A stretch of DNA of 64,000 bases from Sphingomonas sp. (GTDB lineage Bacteria > Pseudomonadota > Alphaproteobacteria > Sphingomonadales > Sphingomonadaceae): positions 1-64,000 of the forward strand of contig NZ_JAGHZV010000012.1 of NCBI RefSeq assembly GCF_017745215.1, given 5' to 3'. Position numbers and translations under genes: made by a program. Under the pieces are notes generated by a model. That model saw nothing but the letters and a program-made list of their open reading frames with translations, made no database searches and was not told where the DNA came from. Positions 56,473 through 64,000 of this stretch are shown piece after piece. Position 1 is the stretch's first letter. Every line of letters starts with the position of its first letter.

Positions 56473-58728
56473 ATGAAATTGCTCAATACGACCGCCATCT
56501 CGCGCGCGCTGCTCGCCGCGACCGTCGCACTGGCGGGAACCGGGGTGGCCCAGGCGCAGGACACGCCCGCCGAGCAGGCCGCCTCGGCCGACGAGGCTGC
56601 CAGTGACGGAGAGATCATCGTCACGGCGCAGAAGCGCGAGGAGCGCGTCCAGGACATTCCGCTCGCGGTGCAGGTGCTCGGCGGCGACCAGCTCGAGAGT
56701 CAGGGCATCCGCGAATTCTCCGAGCTGACGCGCGCCGCGCCGTCGCTGCTGATCCGCCCCGCCGAGCATCCGGTGAACGCCTCGGTCTCGATCCGCGGCA
56801 TCGGCACCTTCGCTTTCTCGCCCAGCGTCGAGCCCAGCGTCGCGGTGCAGATCGACGACGTGCCGGTGCAGTTCCTCGCGCGCGCCTTCGCCGACTTGTC
56901 CGACATCGAGCGCGTCGAAGTGCTGCGCGGGCCGCAGAGCACGCTCTATGGCCGCGCCGCCTCGGCGGGCCTGCTCAACATCGTCACCAAGGGGCCGAGC
57001 GCCGAGTTCAGCGGCCGGATCAGCGGGCTGGTCACCACCGACGAGGAATATAGCGTCAACGGCGCCATCTCGGGCCCGATCACCCCGACGCTCGGCTTCC
57101 GGATCAGCGCCAACTACGACAAGTTCGAAGGCAATGTTCACAATCTCTTCAACGGCGAGAAGGTGAACGGCCGCGAGATCTTCTCGGTGCGCGGCAAGCT
57201 GGTGTGGGACCCGACCGACAATCTCAACATCACCGCGCAGGTGGGCTATATCGACGGCCACACCACCATTGGCCGCCCGTTCATCCGCGTTTCGTCCGCG
57301 GCAAGGCTGCGCGGCAACGCCGCCTACGGCCCCTCGGTGTTCGCGCCGGGCGTGACCTTCAGCGAGGACAATACCGACGTCGTCAACAACGTGACCTCGG
57401 GCACCGATTATTACGACTTCTACCAGTCGCTGCGCGCCTCGCTCGACCTGGGCTTCGCGTCGTTGGTGTCGATCACGGCCTGGGATCACTTCAACCAGTA
57501 CGACATCCTCGACCAGGACGAGTCCGCGGTCGCCGCGCTCGACAACCGCCAGGCGGGCACGTTCAACGTCCACGGTTTCTCGCAGGAGCTGCGGCTGGTG
57601 TCGCCCGGCGCGCAGCAGTTCCGCTACACGCTGGGCCTGTTCTACTCGGACCTCGACGTGACGCGCGACTTCGTGCGCGGGCCGTTCTTCTCGGTCGCCA
57701 ACTGGTACGGCACCAACGGCAACAAGCAGTACGCCGCGTTCGGCCAGCTCGAATATGACGTGCTCGAGAACACCACGCTGATCGCCGGCGCGCGCGTGGG
57801 CAAGAACAAGATCTACGTGACCTTCAAGGACCGCACCGGCGCGGGCGCCTTCTATCAGGGCAGCAGCCCCGAGACCTACGAGACCTACAAGCTCGGCGTG
57901 CAGCAGAAGTTCTCGCCCGATGTGATGGCCTTCTTCACCTTCGCCACCGGCCACAAGGGCGAGGCGTACGACGTCGGCACCGGCTTCAATGCGACGCGCC
58001 TGATCCCGGTGCGGCCGGAGAAGTCGACCGACTGGCAGCTGGGCTTCAAGTCGCAGTTCGCGGACCGCCGGGTGACGTTCAACGCGACGCTGTTCAACAC
58101 CACCTTCGACGATTTCCAGGCGCAGGGCATCGAGACGCTGTCCGACGGCACGATCAACTTCCGCCTGGCCAATGTCGGCAAGCTGCGCACCCGCGGGCTG
58201 GAGCTCGAGGGCGGGGTGCGCGCGGCGCAGGACCTCAACTTCTCGGGCGGCGTGACCTACACTGACGCCAAGATCCTGTCCTTTCCGCTCGCGCAATGCT
58301 GGCCCGGCCAGACCTCGGCGCAGGGCTGCACCGGCAGCCCGGCGCGGCAGAACCTCAAGGGCTTCCGCCCCGCGCAGGCGCCCGAGTGGAAGCTGTCGTT
58401 CAACGCCGATTATTCGCCCGAGCTCACCGACACGCTGAACGGCGTCGCGCAGGTGGCGTTCAACTATTCCAGCAAGTTCAACTTCGGCATCAACAACGAT
58501 CCGGAGACGATCCAGAAGGGCTATGGGATCATGAACGTCTCGCTCGGCGTGCGCGATCATGGCGACCGCTGGGAAGTTGTCGGCTTCGTCAACAACCTGT
58601 TCGACAAGCAGTATTTCTACAACATGGCCAATTCCTACGGCAACCAGGGCAACGCCCAGGCCACGCAGAGCTACATCCCCCGCGATTTCCGCCGCTACGG
58701 CGGGGTCCGCGCTTCGTTCAACTTCTAA
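56473..58728 (+). CDS. TonB-dependent receptor, probable pectin-oligosaccharide uptake
   Basis: A 751-residue receptor with signal peptide (cleavage near AQAQD), TonB-box-like EIIVTAQKREE, plug (GIREFSELTRAAPSLLIRP, SVSIRGIGTFAFSPS, VEVLRGPQSTLYGRAASAGLLN) and a barrel ending VRASFNF. The plug resembles the iron-siderophore-like class frequent in sphingomonads, but position between kduI and a GH31 gene, with a shared operator half-site, suggests import of pectin or rhamnogalacturonan oligomers. The ATG follows GGGGAGG at 56461; an upstream Met at 56416 is a weaker option. A terminator follows the stop. Confidence 0.9.
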   Translation: MKLLNTTAISRALLAATVALAGTGVAQAQDTPAEQAASADEAASDGEIIVTAQKREERVQDIPLAVQVLGGDQLESQGIREFSELTRAAPSLLIRPAEHPVNASVSIRGIGTFAFSPSVEPSVAVQIDDVPVQFLARAFADLSDIERVEVLRGPQSTLYGRAASAGLLNIVTKGPSAEFSGRISGLVTTDEEYSVNGAISGPITPTLGFRISANYDKFEGNVHNLFNGEKVNGREIFSVRGKLVWDPTDNLNITAQVGYIDGHTTIGRPFIRVSSAARLRGNAAYGPSVFAPGVTFSEDNTDVVNNVTSGTDYYDFYQSLRASLDLGFASLVSITAWDHFNQYDILDQDESAVAALDNRQAGTFNVHGFSQELRLVSPGAQQFRYTLGLFYSDLDVTRDFVRGPFFSVANWYGTNGNKQYAAFGQLEYDVLENTTLIAGARVGKNKIYVTFKDRTGAGAFYQGSSPETYETYKLGVQQKFSPDVMAFFTFATGHKGEAYDVGTGFNATRLIPVRPEKSTDWQLGFKSQFADRRVTFNATLFNTTFDDFQAQGIETLSDGTINFRLANVGKLRTRGLELEGGVRAAQDLNFSGGVTYTDAKILSFPLAQCWPGQTSAQGCTGSPARQNLKGFRPAQAPEWKLSFNADYSPELTDTLNGVAQVAFNYSSKFNFGINNDPETIQKGYGIMNVSLGVRDHGDRWEVVGFVNNLFDKQYFYNMANSYGNQGNAQATQSYIPRDFRRYGGVRASFNF

Positions 58729-58753
58729 GCCCCCAGGCTTTCCAACCCCCTTT

Positions 58754-58786
58754 GGGCGCGCCGGCGACGGTGCGCCCGTTTGTTTT
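58754..58786 (+). terminator. Rho-independent terminator after the TonB receptor
   Basis: A GGGCGC / GCGCCC stem with a ~12-base loop followed by GTTTGTTTT, about 25 bases after the stop. Confidence 0.75.
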
Positions 58787-58828
58787 GGAACGTTGTCGAG
58801 CGCGCCGGACCCGATCGGGTTAAGCAGC

Positions 58829-58910
58829 CGTCATCCCGGCGAAAGCCGGGACCCGGGGCCACGAGCGGCATCCTTTGTAACCCTGGGTCCCGGCTTTCGC
58901 CGGGATGACG
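58829..58910. repeat. Long double-palindrome repeat (CGTCATCCCGGC family)
   Basis: 82 bases with the same outer arms as the other long copies; inner arms CCCGGGGCC / CCCTGGG and an apex whose last bases (TTTGTAAC) resemble those in the copy at 54122 (CTCTGTAAC). Confidence 0.9.
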
Positions 58911-59074
58911 TTTCAAGTTGATCGGGTCCAGATCCAGGGCCGCACGAGCGATCGAGGGCACCCCCTGTTCCGGGCCTTCGAACACGCCGGCTATTCCGCC
59001 ATTCCCCCGATCGTGCCATGGCTTCACCCGCAAGCGCCGGCGGCTGCACGGCGTCGTTCAGGAAGAGGAAGCCC

Positions 59075-61405
59075 ATGACCGTTCGCCAGACCCTGCTCGC
59101 CGCCGCGGCGCTGCTGACAGCGCTGCCAGCCGCCGCCCAGTCGCTCGGCACGGTCGAGCGCAACGGCAGCCGCGTCGCGGTCGAGGCCTATGGCCCGAAC
59201 ATCGTCCATGTGACGATCGCGCTCGATCCGGCGGAGATCGACGCGGGGCCCGGCTATGGGATCAGCGCCAAGGCCGATCCCGCCGGCTGGAGCCATCGCG
59301 CCGACGCCTCGGGCGACGTCTATGCCTCCGCCGCGCTCAGCCTCACCGTAAAGGCCCAGCCCTGGCCCGCCGCGCCGAGCCAGATGGAGCGTTATTTCGC
59401 GCCGTCGCTCCCGCCCGTCTCGATCGTCATCGCCGGCGCCGACGGGCGCGAGATCACCCGCATGGACGGCTGGGAGATGGCGCCGCAGACGGTCAACGGC
59501 GAGAAGACCTTCAAGGTGGGTGCGAGCTTCGCCGACACGCCCGACACGCATTACTATGGCCTCGGCCAGAACCAGGAGGGCATCCTCGATCTCCGCGGCC
59601 GCACGATCGACTGCCGGCACTATTACGACGCGCCCGCGGGCGAGACGGTCTGCGTGCCCTTCCTCGTGACCAGCAAGGGCTATGGCATCGTCTGGGACAA
59701 TCCCTCGCCGACGATCGTCTCGCCGGGGCTGCACGATGCGACGCGCTTCCAGTCGCAGGTCGGCGAGCGCGTGTCCTTCTTCGTCATCACCGGCAAGTCC
59801 GCCGACGAGCTCTATGCCGGCTATGCGAAGCTCACCGGGGGCACGCCGCTGCCGCCCAAGGCCGCGTTCGGGCTCATCCAGAGCAAGGCGCGCTACGAAA
59901 GCCGCGACGAGCTGATGGGGATCGCCCAGGGCTATCGCAGCCGCAACTACCCGCTCGACGTGATGGTGCTCGACTGGTTCTATTGGACGCGGATGGGGCA
60001 GATCGACATCGACCGGAAGTATTTCCCCGATCCCGCGGCCATGAACCGGCAGCTCCACGACTGGGGCATGCATTCGATCATCAGCGTCTGGCCGCGCTTC
60101 GAGCGCGAGTCGCGCTATTACGACATGCTCGCCGCCAAGGGCTGGCTGCTCCACGACAAGGACGGCGGGGTGGTCGACGGGCTGGCGGTGCGCTCGGACC
60201 GCGCCGGCGCATTGCTCGACAGCACCAATCCCGAGGCGCGCGCGTGGTTCTGGGAGAAGATCCGCGACAATATCGCGAGCCAGGGCTTCGACTGGTTCTG
60301 GCTCGACGAGACCGAGCCCGATCTCGTGCCCGACGGCTATCAATATTCGATCGGCTCGGGCGACCGGTTCCACAACCTCTACCCGCTCGTCCACACCTCG
60401 AGCGTCGCCGAGGGCTCGGCGAAGGACCGTCCGAACCAGCGCAACCTGATCCTCTGCCGCGCCGCCTATCTCGGCACGCAGCGCAACGGCTGCCTCTTCT
60501 GGTCGTCCGACGTGCGCGCGACCTGGGAAGCGCTCAGGCGCCAGGTGCCGACGGGGCTCAACTTCACCGCGAGCGGCATGGCCTATTGGGGCAGCGACAC
60601 CGGCGGCTGGCAATGGCCGAGCGGGCCCAAGGCGCCGCGGCCGGTGCTGGTCGATCCCGCGGGTGCGACTGCGATGGGGGCGAACTACCCCGACTATCCC
60701 GAGCTGTTCGTCCGCTGGTTCCAGTATAATGCCTTCACGCCGACGCTGCGCATCCACGGCCAGCGCCCGGCGACGGCGATCTGGGAGTACGGCAAGGCCG
60801 CCGAGCCGATCCTCGCGAGCTATCTCCGCCTGCGCTATGCGCTGATGCCCTACCTCTATTCGCTTGGGCGCCAGACCTATGAGACCGGCTCGCCCTTCAT
60901 GCGCGCGCTGTTCATGGACTTCCCCGACGATCCAGAAGCGGCGACGCTGGGCGACGAATATATGTTCGGCCCCGCCTTCCTCGTCGCCCCCGTCACCGAA
61001 CAGGGGGTGACCAGCCGCAGGGTCTATCTCCCGGCCGGCAGCGACTGGTATGATTACTGGACCGAGGAGAAGCATGCCGGCGGCCAATGGATCACGGCCG
61101 CCGCGCCGATCGACCGCATCCCGCTGTTCGTCCGTGCGGGATCGATCGTGCCGATGGGCGTGCAGGTGCCCAACACCTCGGTGCGCCAGCCGCTCGAGGC
61201 GATCCGCGTCTATCCCGGCCGCGATGCGAGCTTCGCGCTCTATGACGACGACGGCGTGACCAACGCCTATCGTGGTGGGGGCGGCGCCAAGGCAGTGATG
61301 CTGCGCTGGAACGACGGTGCGAAGACGCTCACCGCCGCGGGCAAGCTGCCCACCGGGCAGGACCCGGCGAAGCTGGCGCGCGTGGCGGGCTCAGCGCCCC
61401 GCTGA
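59075..61405 (+). CDS. Glycoside hydrolase family 31 (alpha-xylosidase/alpha-glucosidase type), exported
   Basis: A 776-residue exported GH31 enzyme. Signal peptide (cleavage near AAAQS), an N-terminal beta-sandwich (HYYGLGQNQEGILDLRG), a TIM barrel with nucleophile Asp411 in FWLDETEPD and acid/base Asp479 in FWSSDVRATW, then C-terminal beta domains. The WLD-x-TEP signature is nearer to alpha-xylosidases than to starch alpha-glucosidases. It could trim alpha-linked xylose or other sugars from plant polymers. GGAAGAGGAA lies before the ATG. The 3' end overlaps the convergent AlkB-like gene by 15 bases. Confidence 0.92.
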   Translation: MTVRQTLLAAAALLTALPAAAQSLGTVERNGSRVAVEAYGPNIVHVTIALDPAEIDAGPGYGISAKADPAGWSHRADASGDVYASAALSLTVKAQPWPAAPSQMERYFAPSLPPVSIVIAGADGREITRMDGWEMAPQTVNGEKTFKVGASFADTPDTHYYGLGQNQEGILDLRGRTIDCRHYYDAPAGETVCVPFLVTSKGYGIVWDNPSPTIVSPGLHDATRFQSQVGERVSFFVITGKSADELYAGYAKLTGGTPLPPKAAFGLIQSKARYESRDELMGIAQGYRSRNYPLDVMVLDWFYWTRMGQIDIDRKYFPDPAAMNRQLHDWGMHSIISVWPRFERESRYYDMLAAKGWLLHDKDGGVVDGLAVRSDRAGALLDSTNPEARAWFWEKIRDNIASQGFDWFWLDETEPDLVPDGYQYSIGSGDRFHNLYPLVHTSSVAEGSAKDRPNQRNLILCRAAYLGTQRNGCLFWSSDVRATWEALRRQVPTGLNFTASGMAYWGSDTGGWQWPSGPKAPRPVLVDPAGATAMGANYPDYPELFVRWFQYNAFTPTLRIHGQRPATAIWEYGKAAEPILASYLRLRYALMPYLYSLGRQTYETGSPFMRALFMDFPDDPEAATLGDEYMFGPAFLVAPVTEQGVTSRRVYLPAGSDWYDYWTEEKHAGGQWITAAAPIDRIPLFVRAGSIVPMGVQVPNTSVRQPLEAIRVYPGRDASFALYDDDGVTNAYRGGGGAKAVMLRWNDGAKTLTAAGKLPTGQDPAKLARVAGSAPR

Positions 61406-61990
61406 GGCAAGGCTACGGAAGGTGATCGAACAGCGCAGCGCGTCGATCGGGGCGATGCTGTGTTCCCAATCGTGCCGCGCCTCGCCGCTCAGACGGTAGA
61501 TCGATCGCGGCGCCAGCGGCACGGCGGCGCGATCGAACCCGCCCTCGCGGCGGCGGCGGAAGCGCAGCGTCGCGGGCTCGCCGAGCGAGACGCCGACGAC
61601 ATGCTCGAACGCCGGCCGGTCGCGGTGCCAGCCGATGCCCGCGCCGGGGTCGTAGCGGACGAGCAGGACCTGGACGAGCTCGGTCGGGTCGAGCCCGGCG
61701 AAGCCCGCGGCGCGATCCCGCAGCGGTTCGAGCCAGTCGGGGATCGGCTCGGCCTCGCCGAGGTGGCCGGTGGTGAAGTCGTAGCGCCAGCCGAACGAGC
61801 GCGTGAGCCGCTTGCCGGTCCATTGCTGGAAGCGGAACGGCGACAGCCCGGTCGCGTCGATCCGTGCCAGCAAAGCGCGCTCCTCCGTCTCGCTGACGAC
61901 CGCCTCGCGATAGTCGAGCCCGGGCAGGATCGCGCCGGACAGGATCTTGGGGCCGAACAGGTCGGCCTGGGCGTCGGGGAATGCGTTCAT
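61391..61990 (-). CDS. AlkB-like alpha-ketoglutarate-dependent dioxygenase
   Basis: A 199-residue Fe(II)/2-oxoglutarate dioxygenase. The iron site is HxD in GIGWHRDRP with a distal His in WEHSI, and the 2-oxoglutarate-binding arginine is in RCSITFR. FGWRYDF and YDPGAGIGWH are shared with the ALKBH/AlkB2-like group. It probably repairs alkylated DNA or RNA bases, but some members demethylate other molecules. It is not functionally tied to the pectin genes and interrupts them; its stop lies inside the end of the GH31 gene. Confidence 0.88.
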   Translation of the reverse strand: MNAFPDAQADLFGPKILSGAILPGLDYREAVVSETEERALLARIDATGLSPFRFQQWTGKRLTRSFGWRYDFTTGHLGEAEPIPDWLEPLRDRAAGFAGLDPTELVQVLLVRYDPGAGIGWHRDRPAFEHVVGVSLGEPATLRFRRRREGGFDRAAVPLAPRSIYRLSGEARHDWEHSIAPIDALRCSITFRSLASAGR

Positions 61991-62031
61991 GGCTGCGATA
62001 TGGGAAGGCGCGCGCGGCGCGGCGAGTCCGC

Positions 62032-62718
62032 TCAGCGGCGCGGATCATCCCAGCCGAGCAGGCGGGCGAGCGCCATCGCCGTCTCGGCGACCGCTTGCGC
62101 GAAGGCGCGCTCGACCGCGGGGTCGCGGCGCTCGGCGACGCCCGAGATGCCGATCGCCGCGGCGATCGTCCCATCGCCGCCGAACACCGGTGCAGCGATG
62201 CAGCGGACGGTCGGGTCGCTGCTGTCGGGGGCCGAGATCGCCCCCTCCGCCGAGAGCGGCAAGGGGAAGCGCGCAGGCTCGCTCGCGAGCACCGCACCCA
62301 GCGCATGGGCGCCGAGCGGCAGGCGCTCGCCGATCGGGCGGAGCACCAGGATGCGGCTCTGCCCCGCCGCCCGGTCGAGCACCATCGCGGCGTCGCCCTG
62401 GCGCGCGGCGAGGTCGACGCTCTCGCCGGTCTTCGCCGCCAGTGCCTCGAGCAGCGGCCGCGCGGTGCGGACGAGGTCGAGCTGGCGCCGCGCCTGGAAG
62501 CCGATGCGCAGCGCCGAGGGCCCGAGCCGATAGCCCGCGCGCGAGACCGGCACGAAATAGTTGCGCGCGACCAGCACGCGCGCGAGCCGGTGCGCGGTGC
62601 TCTGCGACAGCCCCGTCGCGGTGGCGAGCGCGGCGAGGCTCGAATCCCCGCGCGCGACCGCTTCCATCAGGTCGAGCCCGCGCTGGAGCGTCTGCGAGGT
62701 ATTGCCGGCCTCGTTCAC
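62032..62718 (-). CDS. IclR-family transcriptional regulator
   Basis: A 228-residue regulator: winged helix-turn-helix (QTLQRGLDLMEAVARGDSSLAALATATGLSQSTAHRLARVLVARNYF) and the C-terminal GAF-like effector domain (GESVDLAARQGDAAMVLDRA ... FGGDGTIAAAIGISG). I use the GTG at 62718, which follows a very good AAGGAGTGAGG site; an upstream Met start would overlap the esterase gene by about 50 bases. It follows the tannase-family gene by a few bases on the same strand, so it may regulate aromatic or ester catabolism in that operon. IclR proteins often sense aromatic acids. Confidence 0.92.
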   Translation of the reverse strand: MNEAGNTSQTLQRGLDLMEAVARGDSSLAALATATGLSQSTAHRLARVLVARNYFVPVSRAGYRLGPSALRIGFQARRQLDLVRTARPLLEALAAKTGESVDLAARQGDAAMVLDRAAGQSRILVLRPIGERLPLGAHALGAVLASEPARFPLPLSAEGAISAPDSSDPTVRCIAAPVFGGDGTIAAAIGISGVAERRDPAVERAFAQAVAETAMALARLLGWDDPRR

Positions 62719-62722
62719 CGCC

Positions 62723-64000
62723 TCACTCCTTGCCGCAGCGATAGCTCGACGCCTTGCCGGGGTCGTTCCGGCCATCCCAGATCGACACCTTGGGATAGGC
62801 GCAGATCAGGCCGGTGCGGCGCGGCTCGGCGAGCCGCATGTCGCCGGGCGCGACCTGCCAGTTCCTGGCCGAGACGCCGACGAGCTGCTCGGGAACGCGC
62901 CCGCGCTCGATCCAGGCTTCCATCGCCGCATCGATGTTGCCGGCCGGGTCGGCGCCCGGCTCGGGCGCGGCGCCCTGGCCGAAGCTGTTGAGGCCGGGGC
63001 CGGCGTTGCAATGCTCCATGCCGGGGACGAGGAACAGCCGCATCGCCCCCGCCGCGCGGCCGCGCATCCGGGCCATGACGGTGTCATAATAGTCGATCGT
63101 CATCTCGGGCGGTACCGCGGCATCGCCCCAGCCGTGGTAGAGGATCAGCTTGCCGCCGCGGCCGAAGAAGCCGCTCAAATCGGTGTCGGTCGCGTTGAGG
63201 AAGGGCGCGAGCGCGCCGTCGAGCGCCGGGCCGTCGCGCATCGGATCGAAGCTCGCGAAGCTCAGCTTGGTCATGTTGGCGAAGTAATGCGGCAGCCCCA
63301 GGCCGAACACGCCCGCGGCAGTGAGCAGCGGGTTGGCATTGGAGATCCACGGATTCCACCCGCCAGGCTCGGCCTCGACGCCGCCGAGCGAATAGCCGAT
63401 CCGGCGCGCGCGGCTGTTCGGCGGGCCCTGGTGGATGCGGTCGAGCGCTTCGGCCTGGTCGGGGGTGAGGCACTGGTTGGTCTCGGCGCCGGTGCAGACC
63501 ATCGAAGCGGCCTTGAAGTCGCAGCGGCGCGGGTCGCGGATCAACCCGTCCTTCTGCCCGTCGAGGCCGTCGCATTGCGCGAGGATCGCCGCCTGGATCG
63601 CGGGCAGCTTGGCGGGCGGGATGTTCGAGCCCGGCGTGCGCGTCAGGCTCTGGCCGTTCCACAGGAAGATTTGCGCGAGCCGCGTCCAGTCGTACGCCGG
63701 CGCGCCGGCGATGATCCCGTCATAGTCGCCCGGGTAGCGCTGCGCCTCCATCAGCGCCTGGCGCCCGCCGTTCGAGCAGGAGCTGAAGATCGAGAGCCGC
63801 GGCTTGCGCCCGTAATAGGCCTGGACGATCGCCTTGGCGTTGACCGCGGTGAGGTGGACGGCGCGGTGTCCATAGTCGATCTGCGCATCGAGGTTGCCGA
63901 TCGCCCAGGTCGCGGTGAGGCCATTGGCGACGTGGCCGGTGTCGGTGGTCGCGACCGCATAGCCGCGCTCGACGCCTTCGACGAGGCCGCCGCGATAGGC
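62723..64000 (-). CDS. Tannase / feruloyl esterase family protein, 5' end outside the window
   Basis: The last 425 residues of a tannase-family esterase; the frame is open to the window edge, so the N terminus and any signal peptide are missing. The nucleophile elbow is SSCSNGGRQAL (Ser near 63773), with catalytic Asp in YHGWGDAAVPP and His in GMEHCNAGPG, each next to the Cys residues that form the family's CS-D-HC triad (CSNGG, HC). It cleaves gallate, ferulate or related esters, perhaps from pectin or other plant polymers. IclR follows closely. Confidence 0.93.
   Translation of the reverse strand, partial: AYRGGLVEGVERGYAVATTDTGHVANGLTATWAIGNLDAQIDYGHRAVHLTAVNAKAIVQAYYGRKPRLSIFSSCSNGGRQALMEAQRYPGDYDGIIAGAPAYDWTRLAQIFLWNGQSLTRTPGSNIPPAKLPAIQAAILAQCDGLDGQKDGLIRDPRRCDFKAASMVCTGAETNQCLTPDQAEALDRIHQGPPNSRARRIGYSLGGVEAEPGGWNPWISNANPLLTAAGVFGLGLPHYFANMTKLSFASFDPMRDGPALDGALAPFLNATDTDLSGFFGRGGKLILYHGWGDAAVPPEMTIDYYDTVMARMRGRAAGAMRLFLVPGMEHCNAGPGLNSFGQGAAPEPGADPAGNIDAAMEAWIERGRVPEQLVGVSARNWQVAPGDMRLAEPRRTGLICAYPKVSIWDGRNDPGKASSYRCGKE

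Larger units (their letters stand above)
58729..59074. other. Intergenic region between TonB receptor and GH31
   Basis: 346 bases without a gene. It contains a terminator, a long palindromic repeat and about 150 further bases that presumably carry the GH31 promoter; no clear -35/-10 pair stands out. Confidence 0.6.

Noticed and set aside
54376..58560. A very long open frame (1394 codons) on the minus strand across GH105, KduI and the TonB receptor
   Set aside because: It is antisense to three genes with clear motifs, its composition is Arg/Ala/Asp/Gly rich as expected from reversed GC-rich codons, and it has no domain.

Overview
This is a chromosomal window from a high-GC alphaproteobacterium, most likely Sphingomonadaceae (Sphingomonas-like). 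Four things point there: a protein with a PEPxxWA-type C-terminal sorting signal; several TonB-dependent receptors beside glycoside hydrolases; dispersed palindromes built on CGTCATCCCGGC / GCCGGGATGACG; and two chemoreceptors, one a paralogue of the other. I see no phage, transposase, rRNA or CRISPR. One tRNA gene, tRNA-Pro(CGG), is present.

Layout. 0.1-9.7 kb is mixed housekeeping: a serine hydrolase, an OmpA-like protein, a divergent HxlR/azoreductase pair, a three-gene SDR-GlcG-SnoaL operon, LtrA, tRNA-Pro, a ferredoxin-NADP reductase, PnuC and a CsgG-like protein. 9.9-18.4 kb holds an orphan propeller-type histidine kinase with a tiny overlapping leader ORF, a chemoreceptor, a PEP-CTERM protein divergent from a Crp-like regulator, and lepA. 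18.5-23.6 kb has a small periplasmic protein, a GH5 lipoprotein and an HscC-type Hsp70 coupled to a J-domain membrane protein. 23.7-27.3 kb encodes an unusual fusion of a DegT-type aminotransferase and a flavin monooxygenase-like protein, followed directly by a GT2 glycosyltransferase. 27.8-31.6 kb is a phytate module: a TonB receptor divergent from a beta-propeller phytase, with a Pho-box-like triple repeat between them.

31.8-37.5 kb is one tightly packed operon. A vWA protein, a PP2C phosphatase and a membrane-anchored Ser/Thr kinase (the composition of a TerY-P triad) run without gaps into modABC and a small membrane protein. 37.5-43.5 kb has a PanE-like reductase, DUF1993, a sulfotransferase, a second chemoreceptor and an alginate-export-type porin. 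43.7-47.6 kb is a probable metal (copper or iron) uptake set: DUF2946, TonB receptor, PepSY.

47.7-64 kb is a pectin / rhamnogalacturonan utilisation region: DUF2264, DUF4861, GH2, a FadR-type GntR regulator, GH105, KduI, a TonB receptor, GH31 and, past an AlkB-like gene, an IclR regulator and a tannase-family esterase cut by the window edge. Outer-membrane uptake, removal of galactose and unsaturated uronate, and KduI isomerisation fit one pathway. A common half-site (TTRTCAT / ATGAYAA) lies before the regulator, GH105 and the receptor.

The two most interesting items are the aminotransferase-monooxygenase fusion with its glycosyltransferase and the phosphorylation triad joined to molybdate transport. 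All family names come from reading motifs; no database search was run.
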